Assembly: GCF_000002985.6 (NCBI RefSeq)
Contig: NC_003280.10
Coordinates: 14,504,501-14,568,500 of the forward strand
DNA from: Caenorhabditis elegans
Taxonomy: Eukaryota > Nematoda > Chromadorea > Rhabditida > Rhabditidae
DNA length: 64,000 nucleotides
Direction of reading: 5' to 3'
The notes under the pieces are model-generated. The model was not told the origin of the DNA. It worked only from the letters and a program-made list of their open reading frames with translations, and did not search any database. Both the position numbers and the translations under genes were made by a program. Shown here piece by piece: positions 21,484 to 33,908 of this stretch. How positions within the stretch are numbered: the first letter of the stretch is position 1; the number at the start of each line of letters is the position of its first letter.

Positions 21484-21831
21484 TAATTTCATTCTCTTAT
21501 TTTAAGCAAAGATGAATAAATGGTTAACTTTAATTTGCTGTTGGACTTAGCCCGGAGGACGTCTGCGCCCTTTAGAAGTACAGTAACCCTACTACAAAAT
21601 TTTCTTTAGTTTTTTCCGCTTTTGATAATGAAAAATCAGAGTTTCGAACTATTTTCCTGGAAAAATCGGTGGAATGTGCAGCATTTTGCGGCCATGTGGC
21701 AAAAATCCTGCAAAAAAGAAAATATTTATATTTTTAAAAGTGAAAAACTGGAATATGAAGAAGTATCACAAAGGCAAGGTGTCCGAAACTATTGATTTTC
21801 GTAAATTAAATTTTAATTTTCAATTAAAACT

Positions 21832-23708
21832 CTACAATTTAACTTTAGCAATATAATGATCCGCAAAGCTTCCTATATACAAATGCCCGTTGTGTTCGGT
21901 GACCTGGGACGCGTCGCCCACGTGTTTTCCGGTGACGTCATGCAGACTTCTGACGATTTTTCCGACGGAATCGAGCTCGATGATGATGGAATGCGGGTTT
22001 TTGAAGAGACCGAGAAGTGGTTTCCAGTAGGGTCCTGGCACGATGTCAACAAGGAATTGCCGGATTCCTGGAATTTTGATTTTTTTAAAAACTTTTTTTA
22101 AAACTAGGTAGCAATTTTAATTTCGGACGAAGCTTCAATTTTCTGGTGGAATTTTTAAAATTAGAAACTTTTTTACATGATGGTCTCGCCGAAATAATCG
22201 AAAAAATCAATAATTATGTAAACCTAATGATTAAACTGGGTCTCGTGACGATTTCTAATTTTTTTTGTAAAAAGAAATTTTTACCAGGAAGACTGCCGAG
22301 CCGGTCGAGAAGAGATGGATGAGTTGCTGAGCGAGTCGCTGAAAATTTGAAATTGTTAAAAATTTTTTATTTTTTTTAAATTTTAAACAATTTTAGGTGA
22401 ATTAAACATCTTTTTAAGAAAAAAAATGTTTTGATTCGAAATTCAAATTTTCCGATTTTTCTTTCAAAATTTCGATTTTTTTAATTCTCGACTTTCGGCA
22501 GGCAGGTAGGAACGAACCTGTAAGTCCAACCCAATAAGTTCCACGGCCACTGCTACGAATATTATCCGGAAGGCCTGGCAAATTGGCCGCGAACATTTCC
22601 ACTTTTTTCGATGCAATCGTCAATTTCTTGATTCTCGCCATACTACATTCCGCGAAAATCACAGATTTCTTATCCTCCGTTAATTGAATTCCATTGGGAA
22701 AATACAGCTTATCAGCCAACACTTTTACGCTTTTTGTCGAGATTTTCAGATGAAAAATGCGTCCGTCGGCTTGATGTTCGAGGATTGCAGCCATAAAATG
22801 CCGACGGTCGTGACGTGTTGAACTATCCGAAATGATAAGCTCATCCTCTGAAATTACGTCCAAATCGTTCAAAAATCGAGGTTTTAGACCATCGATTGGC
22901 ACCTTTGAGTCCAGGATTTGTGTGGAGATTGCTGGAAAAATTGGAGAAGATTTTCTGTTTTTTCTAGAAAATTAAAAAATTTTTTGAACAACATAACCCA
23001 GTTTTTGCCATTTGGAATTCGAAAAAGTGGTAAATTTGCAAGAAAAAGAGATTTTCCATGAAAAATAGAAAAATTCAGGAAAAACTATTTTTGATAGCTA
23101 AATTTGAAGTAAAAAACAATATCCAGAAATTTCAACAACTGGAAATGTAAAATTCTTGGATTTGTTTGAGCGAAATTCCAGAAATTCCACATACGATTTT
23201 GCTCATCGGTAAAATCGACAATGTAGACTCCCAAATAAGCGTCACAAACGACGAATTTCGGTTTTCCAGCCACAAGTCGACGGATTCCAAGAGGCCGTCC
23301 ACATTCGGGCTCCGTATCGAAATGCCCGCAGTCTGGGAAGAATTTCGACTTTTCCGAGTATGAAGCCTTGCTCACAACCCGGCCGTCAACGATTTTCAGC
23401 ACTTTTGCATCATTAACAGACACATAAATCGCCTCATCATCTACCACCATAGATTCGGGTCCAACAATTTTTCCGTCAAGGATGTGCTCGGCCTTTTCCA
23501 GACCCGCATTTATAAATAGGTTGCCAACGAGTGCTGGCGGGGGATCAAATCGATATTTTCTCGCCGAAGTGTTCTTCTCGTCACTGTATCGGTAGTAGAG
23601 AGCTCCCCAGGAAAGCAGAAGTCCGCTGAAAATTTGAAAATTAGAAATAATTGTAAATTTTTTTAGAAAAAAAACCTACACAAAACCGAAGAAGAAAAAC
23701 TTTCCCAT
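21832..23708 (-). CDS. APMAP / strictosidine synthase-like beta-propeller membrane protein
   Basis: Five exons (23680-23708, 23195-23625, 22518-22931, 22285-22338, 21832-22067) give 387 aa, close to the roughly 415 aa of human adipocyte plasma membrane-associated protein. A short hydrophobic N-terminal anchor (MGKFFFFGF then VGLLLSWGALYYRY) fits a type II membrane protein. The six-bladed propeller follows: AEHILDGKIVGPESMVV, CGHFDTEPECGRPLGIRR, the LNDLDVISEDELIISDSSTR blade, then KLYFPNGIQLTEDKKSVIFA, LPGLPDNIRSSGRGTYWVGL and the closing HNGHLYIGSFADHYIAKVKL. APMAP proteins are membrane-bound arylesterase-like hydrolases related to plant strictosidine synthase and paraoxonases; the physiological substrate is not known from sequence. 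The gene is divergent from spat-1, sharing a 570-bp upstream region. The exon 3 donor lies beside a GGCAGGTAGG motif. Confidence 0.9.
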
Positions 23709-24275
23709 CGTTTTGCACATAAACTGCGGTTCGATTACCCTGAAATGTTAGAGAATAGATAAGATGTTTATCGCATTTTTTCGGGGAACATAGATTAGAA
23801 AAATAAAAAATATTTGTGTGTTTTTTGAACACAAAATTTGGAGTTTCTTGAGGAGACCTCACAACTTTGTGTTTTGTAGACATGAACTCTTCGGGAAAAC
23901 GTTTAATTTTATGACTATTCACGTTAAAAATAATTAAACTTTTACAGTTAGAACTCTGAAAAAACTAAAATTGCAAATATGCTAAAAATGTTGCAATTAA
24001 AAATGTATTTTCACAATAAGTGTATATAATTGTTCCGGTAATTATGATTTCTCAGGGTTATGTTAGGTGTGGTGGCTCAAACTACGGTGCGTGTTTGTGT
24101 GCAAACACCGCTGCGTACCATGTATTTTATTTTACGACAAGCAATTTTTTCTTCTTTTTTATATTTTCTAATGTGATTTTCTTTAAATTAAACGCTACTT
24201 TCCGTGATTTTATTTTATTTTTTCATTAATTATTAAAAAAAATAATTTTCCAGCTATTCGAGCACTAGAAACTAG
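23709..24275. promoter_or_regulatory. Shared divergent upstream region (APMAP homologue / spat-1)
   Basis: 567 bp separate the two start codons. The segment at about 24080-24120 (GTGTTTGTGTGCAAACAC) is a near palindrome of a type also found at about 57270 (GTGTGCAAACACCG) upstream of mog-4. A TTTTCCAG acceptor 24 bases before the spat-1 ATG is a probable trans-splice site. No specific factor site can be assigned. Confidence 0.4.
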
Positions 24276-27200
24276 ATGGAATTCAATGTCTCGTCGTTTT
24301 GCGAAGGGGAAGAGTCTAGACAACTCAACAGCACCGCGTTAGAGCATGATGAGAATGGGCGAACCGGTAATATCGATTTTTTTAAAAATTTAATATAAAA
24401 TATTTAAATTATATCTTAAACTTACAGCTGAATGGAAGGTGTCGCCAATCGCCGCAGAGCGTCCCAGCAAGATTTTTCCGAACAAAGCGAGAAGCGGGTT
24501 CAAAACTCCGCTAAGAAGCATTAATGTACGAATGAAAATTAGAAAAATCTCTAAAAACCTGATTTTCAGACTACTGACCCGTCAACTTCCGGATATGACT
24601 CTAAAAGTATCACACCACAGCAAAAGTGAGCTTTTTTAGGACTTTAAATTATATTCTAAGCCTAAAAATCCAATTTGCAGCGATCCCAAGCTCTCAATGT
24701 CTGCAGAACTTTCATCATTCATAGCCAACAACAGCCTAAACCCCTTGGACTCGATTCTTCTCAATTCCCTGCACAAATCCATCAACTTCAGCCCTCGCGT
24801 CGTTTTTTCTGTAATTATTTACGATTTTTAAGAGGAAATTCTTGTGTTTTTTCCAGCAAGAATCGTGTAGTCAGCAGAAAGACAGCGAAAAATTTCAATG
24901 GAGCATCGAACAGTTGGCCATTTTGAAGCCCGCGCATATTTCAGACGATGAAATTGCGGCGAGCTATCGATCACCGTAAGGAACGGGAAACAACTGAGCA
25001 CTTTGTGCGAAGATTCTAGGAAATTGGCTGAATAATCCCGATTTTTTCCAATAAAATCAGTTTTTGTCCTGAAAAATGGAATTTTTTTTAGCAAAATTTC
25101 AAGCTTTTTAGATGAATATTTGATTTTTTTGACGCAAAAAAAAAACGCCAAAATTCTGAAATCTTCAGCTGATTTACATACCTTTTTGAATTAAAAAAAT
25201 CTAATTTTCCGCCAGTTTCTAATACATTTTAATACTAAAACTCTGAAAAATCACAAGCTGTCGGCTATGTTTTGAATTTTTTTTCGAAAATCCAATTTCG
25301 GCCGGAAAAACGGGCCTTATTCTTATTTTTCGCTTGAAATTCATTTTCTACAGCAAAATTTTCGGTTTTTGGAGTCTGAAAATTAATTTTTACCCCAAAA
25401 AGTTAGTTTTTATTCAGTTGTCATAGAAAACGGCTAAAATTCCCAATTTTTTTTCAATTAAACAACCCTTTAAAAAATATTTTTCAACTTGAAATTTGGC
25501 TTTTTATGCCAAAAAATCCCATTTTCCAGCAGATTTTCATAATTTTTTAAAAATAAAAACCCTCGAAATTCTTTATTTTCAGGCAATTTTCTGCTTGAAA
25601 ATTCAAATTTTCCTCCAAAAATTTGGCAAATAATCCGATATTAGCCTTTTTTTTCTAATATTTATCCAAATTTTTATATATTTTTTTCAGAATTCCCGAG
25701 GTGGAGGAGAAGATTCAGGAGGTGCTCAACGAGTATTGGACGAAAAATGTCAGTTATATTCCATCTCCAGACGGTCCCCGATACATAAATCTATCACATC
25801 GTGATGGTACAGTAACCACGTTCACTTATGGCGCCGAAGAGAATGCCACGTCATCATCGGCTCCAGGAGCAGCTGCTGGAACTCCTGCATCACTGGCGAA
25901 TATTGTACGGAAAAAGGAGGCTGTGAAGGCCGCCTACGCCACGTCATCACCCAAACAAAGGCCTAGAAAGTATGGAAATTACCGGAAAATAACGGAAAAT
26001 TCAAAAAAAAAAGGATTTGTTGAGAAAATCCTTTAAAGTTAAAAATTAAACATTTTTTGCGTATTTCTACTGAAGAAAACACATAAATTTTCATATGGAA
26101 TGTAATTTTTCGGTCTGAAAAAAAAAAAAGTTTTTGTAGAATTTCCCCATATTTTGACGAAATTTTAAAGGAAAATATCTTTTTGTAAAAAAAAAAAACA
26201 TTTTTGCATTTATAGCGGAAAAGTTTGAAAAAATTTGAAAAAAACTAATTTTTCATAATAAAATCAATTTTTCTTCGAAAAATCAGAAAAAAAAATCAAA
26301 GAATTTTAGTGCGCTATTTGAAATTTTTACTTTTTTCACTGTGATATTTCACTAAAATAGTTTAAAAAGCGTCAAAAATTGAACAATTTTTTTATTCCAC
26401 TGGAAAAAATTGAACAAAAAAAAATTGCGAACAATTTTTTTGTGGAAGAAATTGCCAAAACTGGAAATTTTTAAATAAAATTATCAAAAACATGAAAATT
26501 TTGAAAAATGAATTTTTCACCAAAATTAAAAAAAAACAAATGTAGTGAAAAATGCACTACATTTGTGCCGAATTTGTTCAAAATGCGCGAAATTTTCCTG
26601 AAAAAAATTCAGAAGTTGAGCCCTATATCATTTCGAAAAAGTTTCAGGAACATTCGCCAAGTTCGAAATCGTCCAGCACAAACCGAGCTCACAATTCCCC
26701 CGAATTTGGATTTGGACCTGAAAAAGTTGCTCGGCGAGCAATTCGTCTATCAGCCAGACGAGGAGGACGAGGAGGACGACGAGGAAGTGTTCAATGTGTC
26801 GGTTTCATCGAATTTCTCCACGCGACGACGGTTATTCTCTGCTGGTGGAACGCCGGGAGCTCCGAGAGATGACGAGGATGAAGCTGATGACGTGGAAAAT
26901 TCGTCGATGCTCTCTAACGATGATTTGATGCTAAATGAGACGAATGGACAACATTTTGTACGATTTTATAAACAATTTTCGATGGGAATTGCTGGAAAAA
27001 AATTTTTTTTTTAAATTGGAGAGAAAAATTAGTTTTAGACGCTATTTTTCTGAAAAAGCTTAAAAATTAAAATTTATCGAAAATAGCAATTAAAAAATAA
27101 AAAAACCTTTTTTTTGTGAAATTTGAGCAATTTTTGGTCAAAATTTAAATTTTTTTAGATTTAAAAAATAAATAAAAACTAATTACTGAAAATAAATATT

Positions 27201-28941
27201 CAAAAAAAAATCAAAATTCATTTGAAAACTCGGATTTCACATTTTTAAAGATTTTCGTATTCAAAATTTAATTCAAATTTTAGACGGGAATTGTCAACTT
27301 TTAGTTAAAAAAATTATAAAATTTTGGGAATTCGACAAAAAAAAACTATAATTTTCAAAATGCGCTTTTTAAAGAATTAGAGAAATTTTATAGACGCTTC
27401 TGCATATTTCAATTTTAGCTAAATTTTTTTTCCAAAAAGCTGATTTTTTTCTAAAAACTAGCTAAAAAATAAAACTGTAAATTTCAAGCGAATTTTGAAA
27501 AAATAAATCTAGTTTTGAGTTTTTCTGCATTTAATTAATTTTTTATTTACCAAATTTCTCTCTCAAAGTTGAGAAAGCAAACTTTTTCTCGAAATTTCAC
27601 TCTAAAATGACAATCAAGAAATTTGGGGAAAAAACTAATTTTTGATTAAAAATTCGCAATTTTTCAGAACGACTCGCTCTCGCCAGTACGTAAAGACGTG
27701 ACAGATGACATTGATGAACCGGAGACAAGTATGACAACTTCCGGTGCAACTGCATCACAAATTGCAATTAATATCTCGATTCTCAATGATTGTATGATGA
27801 ACTCGATTGACGAAGAAGAAATTGATGGAAATGAGGAAGAAGGGAAAAATGAAGCTGTTCATCATCAGCACAATGTCTTCTCTCATTCTCATTTGGGTAC
27901 GGTCGTTTTTGAGGAAAAATTGCGGATTTATTCATAAATATTATTTTTAAAATAATTTTAAATTCAGAAAATCCGTAAAAAATTTTCGGCAAGATTTTTA
28001 TGCGGAAAATCTTTTTAACAAACGGGAAGAAAAACCGGAAAAATTACATTTTGATACTCAATGTTCCAGTCAAGATCCAATTTTTTGTTTTTCCCAAAAA
28101 AACCCTCCAAAAATGAATTTTCATTCAATTTCTCCTCATCTGGCACATTGCCAAGAGACTTTAGAATACTCCTCCTGCGTCTCTAAATCTCTCGTCATCA
28201 GCTGCTGCTTTTCTCACTTTTTCACCTCTTCATTCTTCATTCACAACACCCCTTTTTGCCTTTTCATTCGATTTTTCTAGATTTATTAAATTATATTTAA
28301 GAGTATTCTATAATTTGACAAGCAAAAAAGCAAATTTAATTTTAAAAAATTAGAGAAATGACTGGGAATTATTGAAGTTTGGAATTATATTTTTAAAAAA
28401 ACCCCAGAAATTTGAAAAATATCCTTAATCTCTTCAAAAACATTTTTTTTAAATTAAAACTTTAAAAATTTAATTTTAAAAATTTTCAATCTCAAGGTTA
28501 CTGTAAGGGTTACATAAAATGCGAACAAATTTTTTGCCAAATTTAAATTTTCCAATCTGAAAAAAATTTCCAATATTTTCCGAATTATCGTCTCAAAAAT
28601 CTCAAATTCTTCCAGATGCCAACGAATACGAGATTCTCGACCGTTCTTCTTCATCCAACGCGACGCCACGTCACGAGGATCTCGACTGGACGCCACGTCG
28701 ATTTCCGGGCTCGGCGAACAGCAACCCAATGCTCCGCGGGATTATCACTTCCGGAGGCAGTGGTGGTGGCGGTCCACAAGATTTTAGACGTTTTGTGTTC
28801 GACATGTCGCCGATTCATCCTAATCATAATGCTCCTGGAGCCATGAGAACTCCGTTACAACGGTGCCATCCAGTGAATTTGCCACGTGGCAGGCTGGATT
28901 TGAATGATGACGACGAGGAGGACGAGAATACAGAGAAATAG
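24276..28941 (+). CDS. spat-1: SPAT-1, Bora family activator of Polo-like kinase
   Basis: Nine exons (24276-24366, 24428-24525, 24570-24625, 24681-24810, 24857-24975, 25691-25969, 26648-26957, 27668-27896, 28616-28941) give 545 aa with all phases closed. The Bora signature is clear: INFSPRVVFS, then WSIEQLAILKPAHISDDEI and IPEVEEKIQEVLNEYWTK followed by IPSPDGPR. The rest is disordered and rich in S/T-P sites (TPLRS, TSPKQ, LSPVR, ATPRH, WTPRR, MSPIH, RTPLQ), fitting phosphorylation by CDK-1, and has acidic tracts (DEEDEEDDEEVF and a DDDEEDENTEK C terminus). Bora binds PLK-1 and promotes its activation by Aurora A; in the worm SPAT-1 times embryonic mitotic entry and was found as a par-2 suppressor. 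Introns 5, 6, 7 and 8 are 680-720 nt, far longer than the rest, and purely A/T-rich. Confidence 0.92.
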
Positions 28942-29799
28942 ACGGAATTCGAAGAAAAAATCTCAATTTTTTAAGATTGAATATATGCCTCGTGCCACAT
29001 GAATTTTTAAAAATTTCGAAAAAAAGATTCAAAAAATTGAAGAAACCTGTAAATTGTATTCGTACAGAAAAGCTGTTAAAATTTTAAAAAATGCGGCTGT
29101 TTTTTCGAATTTTTGCAGTTTTTTGACGGAAAAAAGTTTTCTGAAAAAATGATAATTTTAAAAATTTCACCCTTGAAATTTAAAAATTTCAGGTTTTTTT
29201 TAAATTTAGGTTTTTTCAGAAATTTTCCAAATTTTTTGGGCAAAAAAATCTAAAAATCAAATTTTCTGACTTTTTTTTCAATATCCACGTGGCACAATTT
29301 CTGTCTCATTTCCTGGTTTTTTCCCTAAAAAATTCAATTTCCATATAATTTTTAATTCCATCTGATCTTCATATTGCTTGTATCATTTTCTGTGATTTTT
29401 ATGTTCTTTATGGCTTCAAAAAATGGTCCAAAAGACCTCAAAAAATCCTGTACTGATTCGTTCCATATTAATTGACATTTTCAATATCTAAAAGTTATAT
29501 AGTTTTTCTCCTTCTTTCTGTTCTTTTGATCCAACTTTTTCGTGTCTTTTTCCTGTGTTTTCTGGTTTTGTCGACTGGTTTTTTGCCTAGTTTGGGGCTT
29601 TTTTACTACACTTTCCTGTTTTTCTTAACTTCCCTGATTCGAGCTATCAAATGAACACACTTTGTACCCATTTATTGAAATGTTTTCTTATTTTCCATAT
29701 TTTTAATGTGTTTTTGAGCACTTTTATCATATTTATCGTCCTTTAATCCTTTTTTTAAGTTTCAAAATTTCCATAAAAACAATTTCCAATTTTTTGCAG

Positions 29800-30615
29800 A
29801 TGAAGCTCTTTGTGCACAACTTCATGTCTTCCCGTTTTCTGAAAAACGTCACCGTTGGATATCCGCTTAATTTGGTTGTTAAGCAGTTTGTCGAGAAGGA
29901 TATCGAATTCGATAGGGATAACACCATCGTCATGCTTGACAGGGTAATAATATCGGAAAATTTCTGAGAAAAATTGCAGAAAATCTAGGGAATTTAGTGA
30001 AAACATTGAAAATTTCCTCTCGAAAATTGGTTTTTTGTTGAAATTCGATTCATTTTCTATAAATTTATCAAAATTTCAAAAATTCTTCAAATTGCATTTT
30101 TTTCAGAATTCCAAGGAAAAAAATTAACTCAAAACTAAAAAAAAAATGAATTTTAAAATTGATTTTACCAAAAACGTTTCCTGAAATCTTAATTTTATCC
30201 CTTTTTTTTGTAAAATTTATAGTTTTTCTTCATTTTTCCTTGAAAAATTGAATTTAGAAAAAAAAATTGTTGAGTTTTTTTAGAAACTGAAAAATAACAT
30301 TTTCACCAGTTTTGCGTAATTAAAATATCGGCATTACAAAGAAAAAAAATGAATATTCAAACAAACAATTCAATTTTCCAGATCCAATACGAAGCGCTCA
30401 TCGTCGCCGCCGCCGCAGTCAATCAATCCGACCGGATTCCACGTGAAAAACCGGAAAAATGGGATGAGCTGACCGATGAGCAGCTCAGAGTGTTCCATCA
30501 TTTGCTCATGAACATTGACGTCATCGACGGAGAACTCATCTGCCCGGAAACCAAGACGGTGTTTCCGATTCGTGATGGAATTCCGAATATGTTGAAGGTC
30601 GACGCCGAGAAGTAG
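29800..30615 (+). CDS. TRMT112 homologue, methyltransferase activator subunit
   Basis: Two exons (29800-29943, 30382-30615) give 125 aa, the same length as human TRMT112. It starts MKLFVHNFMSSRFLKNVTVG and ends with the conserved zinc-ribbon-like/Trm112p part: LMNIDVIDGELICPETKTVF, PIRDGIPNMLKVDAEK. The middle (QLRVFHHLLM) is the conserved helix. Only one of the usual zinc-binding cysteines is visible (ICPETK), as in animal members. TRMT112 is an obligate partner of several RNA and protein methyltransferases (tRNA, 18S rRNA and eRF1 modification). The ATG immediately follows a TTTTTGCAG acceptor, so the mRNA is probably trans-spliced exactly at its start. It lies 858 bp downstream of spat-1 on the same strand, rather far for a typical operon. 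I recall this gene as C04H5.1. Confidence 0.93.
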
Positions 30616-30867
30616 ATCATCATTTCGCCGTTTATCTTAATTCCTACTTTTGCTGAATTTATTTAATCTGGAAATTTTCTGGAGAAAAATGTCTGAAAAA
30701 TTCGAAGTCGCCCTGAAAATTCAAGCTTTTTGAAAAAAATTGTTTTAAAAAAATCAAAAATTCTCCAAAATATGAAAAAATATGTTTTTCAAAAAAAGAC
30801 ACGTTTTGTAATTTTTTAAAAACATTATCGAAATTTTTCAGAAAAAACCATTTTCCGGAAATTTTTT

Positions 30868-31256
30868 TACCGGAAAAACCAGAAAATTCGTTTTTCATGC
30901 TGAAATTTAAGAAAAAAGCTCTAAAAATTTCCTGGATTTCATTTCATTTTTAAGAAAAATAACTATTCTTCGAAAACTTTTTGAAAAATCCGAAACATTG
31001 AAAAAGTATACATTATTTCATAGAAAAAAATTTTACTTTTTTCTCTTAAAAAACTGTTAATTTACCGGAAAATACCAGAAAATTCGTTTTTCATGCTGAA
31101 ATTTAAAAAAAAAGCTCTAATAATTTCCTGGATTTCATTTCATTTTTGAGAAAAATAACTGTTCTTCGAAAACTTTTTGAAAAATCTGAAACATTGAAAA
31201 AATATACATTTTTTCTACAGAAAAAATTGTACTTTTCTCTTTAAAAAACTGTACAT
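30868..31256. repeat. Tandem duplication, about 196-bp unit, two copies
   Basis: The run CCAGAAAATTCGTTTTTCAT...GCTCTAA...TTTCCTGGATTTCATTTCAT...AAACATTGAAAAA occurs twice, offset by 196 bp (landmark AGAAAATTCG at 30881 and 31077), with scattered substitutions. It lies in the gap between the TRMT112 homologue and the C-type lectin and has no coding capacity. Confidence 0.85.
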
Positions 31257-31464
31257 TTTCGGAAATTTGTGTCTTTTTCCAAAAAAAAAGCTGATGTTTT
31301 CAAATTTTTCAGTCCGATTTTTTCCAAAAAATTTCCAGATTTCCATCATTTTCTCCCAAATACCCCCTCCCCCATTGTTGTTGTGTTGTGTTTGTGCCTC
31401 GTTTTGTTGTTCAAAAAATATTGGAAAATTTTACATCTCTTCATTAAATATTCTCAATATTTGT

Positions 31465-33059
31465 TCACCCAGCGGCCTCCATTTCAACATCCCGTCCACA
31501 CAGCGCTCCGTACATCATGTATCGGATATTGTCTGGCTCATTCGGAGCCACCAGCCTGTTACAGTAGAAATCATTGATTCGTCCCGATGCTCCGGTGTTA
31601 TTGGACGGATTTATGAACATTTGGAGGCAATCCTCGATATCGCTGCAAAAGTTCGGCGAAGCCATTAAAGGGACGTGGCGTGGCACACTTACTATTCCCA
31701 CCAATTTGCACTTGGCTCTCCTTGAGCCCAAGTTGTCCACAAATACTCTGGATTCGTCTGGGCCGTAAGTGGGAGGGTGAACACTTTTGTCTTATCGTTG
31801 CACGGGGGATTCTCGATGATTGTTGAATTTTTAGTTGAGCACTGTTTGATACGATCACCAGCGAGCGCAATTGCTCCGATTGTAGATTTGATGGTCTTGG
31901 TGATATGGTCACCAGCTTCTGCTGAAAAATGCGGGAATTTAAAAAAAAAAAATATCACAAGAAGTTTGTGAGAAAGTTGTCGAAAGTTAACCGAAAGTTT
32001 AGCGACAAGCAGCACAAGTCTGTGAAAAGTTGTCAAATGTTTGACGATCATTGGAAAACGTTCGACATAAGTTTTCGATATTTAGTTTAATTGATAGAGA
32101 TTTGCCGAACTTTGCCAAAAGTTCAGCGGCAATCGTTAGAAAGTTGTCTAAGTTTTATCGAAGGTTGTAGAACGTGAATCGAACGTTGTAGAAAGTCAAT
32201 TGTGAGAGGCTTGTAGAAAGTTGCCCGAAAGTTGTAAAAAATTTGGCGACAATAGGAAGGAGTTTCTGAAAATTGTCGAAAGTTTAGCGATAATCTGATG
32301 ATGTTTGGCGAAAGCTGCCGAAATTTCGTCGATAGTCACAGAAACTTTATGGAAACGTTCTATAATGTTTTTGAACATGTTGCAATACTCGATAGAACAA
32401 CAAACAATTAAAAAAAACTTCTAGAAAGTTGTCAGAAGTTCAGCGATAATCGGTTGATAAAATCTAGAGAAGTCTTAAAATTAGTCTTAATCACACAATT
32501 TTCTCTGGAAAAATTCTGAATTAGTAAAGGTTCGTCAAACATTCGACAAATGTTTCGAAAAAATCTGGCGAAAGTTACTAACCCATAATAGCTTGTCGTT
32601 CAATCTCGTTCTCAAAAGCAGTTAGGTGTCCGCCGGCTTGCTGACATATTTGAGAGGCATTGTTGATGGTGATGGTGGTGTTAGATGAGATGAACTGAAA
32701 AATTCCGATTTGTTTGAGAACATAGTCACGTAGACACGTAGGCACGTAGGCAGGCGCGATTTTCAAAATGTTCATCCAATACTTACTTTGAGACAATACG
32801 CGTCCTGATTATTGTTACTTGCCGATGGAGTTCTTGGGTATTTTGTCCATCCCTCTAGGCATATGGTTGTCAATTTCAATGTCGTGGTAGGACCTTCTGT
32901 AGTTGTGGTAGGTGTACTGGTGGGTACTACTACCGTACTAGAAGTATCACAATCGCAATCTTCATCATATCCACCACCGCCACCGTAATACGACGGGCGA
33001 ATAAATGCCTCAACTGCCAGCAGAGACGAAATCAGAAGAATAAAAGTTCCACGTAACAT
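31465..33059 (-). CDS. clec-147: Secreted C-type lectin domain protein
   Basis: Four exons (32787-33059, 32583-32694, 31693-31921, 31465-31642) give 263 aa. A signal peptide (MLRGTFILLISSLLAVEAF) is followed by a Gly-rich patch, a CDCD pair and a Thr/Pro-rich, probably O-glycosylated linker (STPTTTTEGPTTTLK). The lectin domain begins CLEGWTKYPRTP and has YCLK, the helix ASQICQQAGGHLTAFENEIE, LWTTWAQGEPSANWW, IEDCLQM and GRINDFYCN. The core cysteines and GGHL motif fit the fold, but the EPN/WND calcium and sugar-binding residues are absent, so carbohydrate binding is doubtful. Nematode clec genes are often induced by microbes; that is family knowledge. The name clec-147 is from memory and less certain than the family. 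Intron 2 (31922-32582) is filled with degenerate AAAGTTGTCGAAAGTT repeats. Confidence 0.87.
31935..32575. repeat. Degenerate AAGTTGTCGAAAGTT repeats within a lectin intron
   Basis: Nearly the whole intron is made of diverged copies of (A)AAGTTGTCGAAAGTTTAGCG. Similar GTTGCCGAAAGTTG repeats appear at about 62210-62370 and, on the other strand, 63080-63370. The family is a common low-complexity repeat of C. elegans introns and intergenic DNA. Confidence 0.75.
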
Positions 33060-33502
33060 TTTTTCCAAGTTTTTTTTCTTGAAAAAATTGAAAACTCTTG
33101 CATTGAAAACGTTATTTATACCGGAAGAGTTATTGCAAAAAAATATGGCAAAAAATCAAAATAACATAATTCTGCAGAAATATTACGGGGGACCCGAAAA
33201 AAGTAATGAAAACAGGTCATAAGATGATTTTTTTTGATCAAAAATCGAACAACTAGAACATTTTTGTAGAAAATAAAGTACGTGGCCGGGGAAAAAAAGC
33301 TCAGCTTGTCGGAAAAGTTGAATTTTAAATTTCGCCATCTGGGATTGCGCGTTTCTTTTGAAATCGAAAAAAATATTGAAAAAAAATGTTTCCATTTCAA
33401 GAGCTGTGATTCACTACCGGAGAACGATTAAAAACATGACACAGCGCACTCGGAAAAGTGGTAGAAAAGACGCTCACAATAGTGAAAGCTACGCGAAAAA
33501 CC

Positions 33503-33852
33503 ATGAAACTTTTTATTTTCGTCCTATTATTCCTGTTAACCATCAATGTGTTGGCTGAAAGTCACGAAAGTCATGAAAATTCCGGACGAGTTAGTGTCAT
33601 GTCCTCTGAAAAACTTTGGACTGGTAGGTATTTTTAAATAAATATCCGATTTTCAAGCAACAAATTTTACATTCAGGATTTGGATTTTCATGCGATGACC
33701 ATCAATGTAAAAGCGATTGCACCGACAAAATGTCACCCTTGACGTCTTTTTTTGCAATATGGAGTTGCGAAAGAACATGGATTTTGTGGCACAATTGTTG
33801 GTGCAAGTACCCAAATGTTGCTGTGAAATTGCCTAAATTTTTACAAAATTAA
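33503..33852 (+). CDS. Defensin-like (CS-alpha-beta pattern) secreted peptide, paralogue
   Basis: Two exons (33503-33623, 33677-33852) give 98 aa. A signal peptide MKLFIFVLLFLLTINVLAES leads to a His/Glu/Ser-rich linker and then MSSEKLWTG, GFSCDDHQCKSDCTDK, WSCERTW and HNCWCKYP. This has the C-x4-C-x3-C and final C-x-C of the gene at 20821-21483, here reduced to six cysteines. The single intron sits at the same place and phase (after W-x-G, just before FSCD). This copy has a normal GT donor and a 53-nt intron. The close similarity of SCD-x3-C-x-SDC in both genes supports common descent by duplication about 12.7 kb apart. Function unknown; a defence peptide is the best guess. It is divergent from the C-type lectin, sharing a 440-bp upstream region. 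Confidence 0.75.
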
Positions 33853-33908
33853 TATTTTTGCTGACATCTGCGGTTTATTTTGAATAAGATTGAAAACTAT
33901 TCAGTAAA

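Noticed and set aside
23725-23745. GGTTCGATTACC resembling a tRNA B box upstream of the APMAP homologue
   Set aside because: No A box upstream and no cloverleaf pairing.
26552-26872. Arg-rich plus-strand open frame across spat-1 exon 7
   Set aside because: Shadow of the real exon, which carries the acidic DEEDEEDDEE frame and closes in phase with its neighbours.
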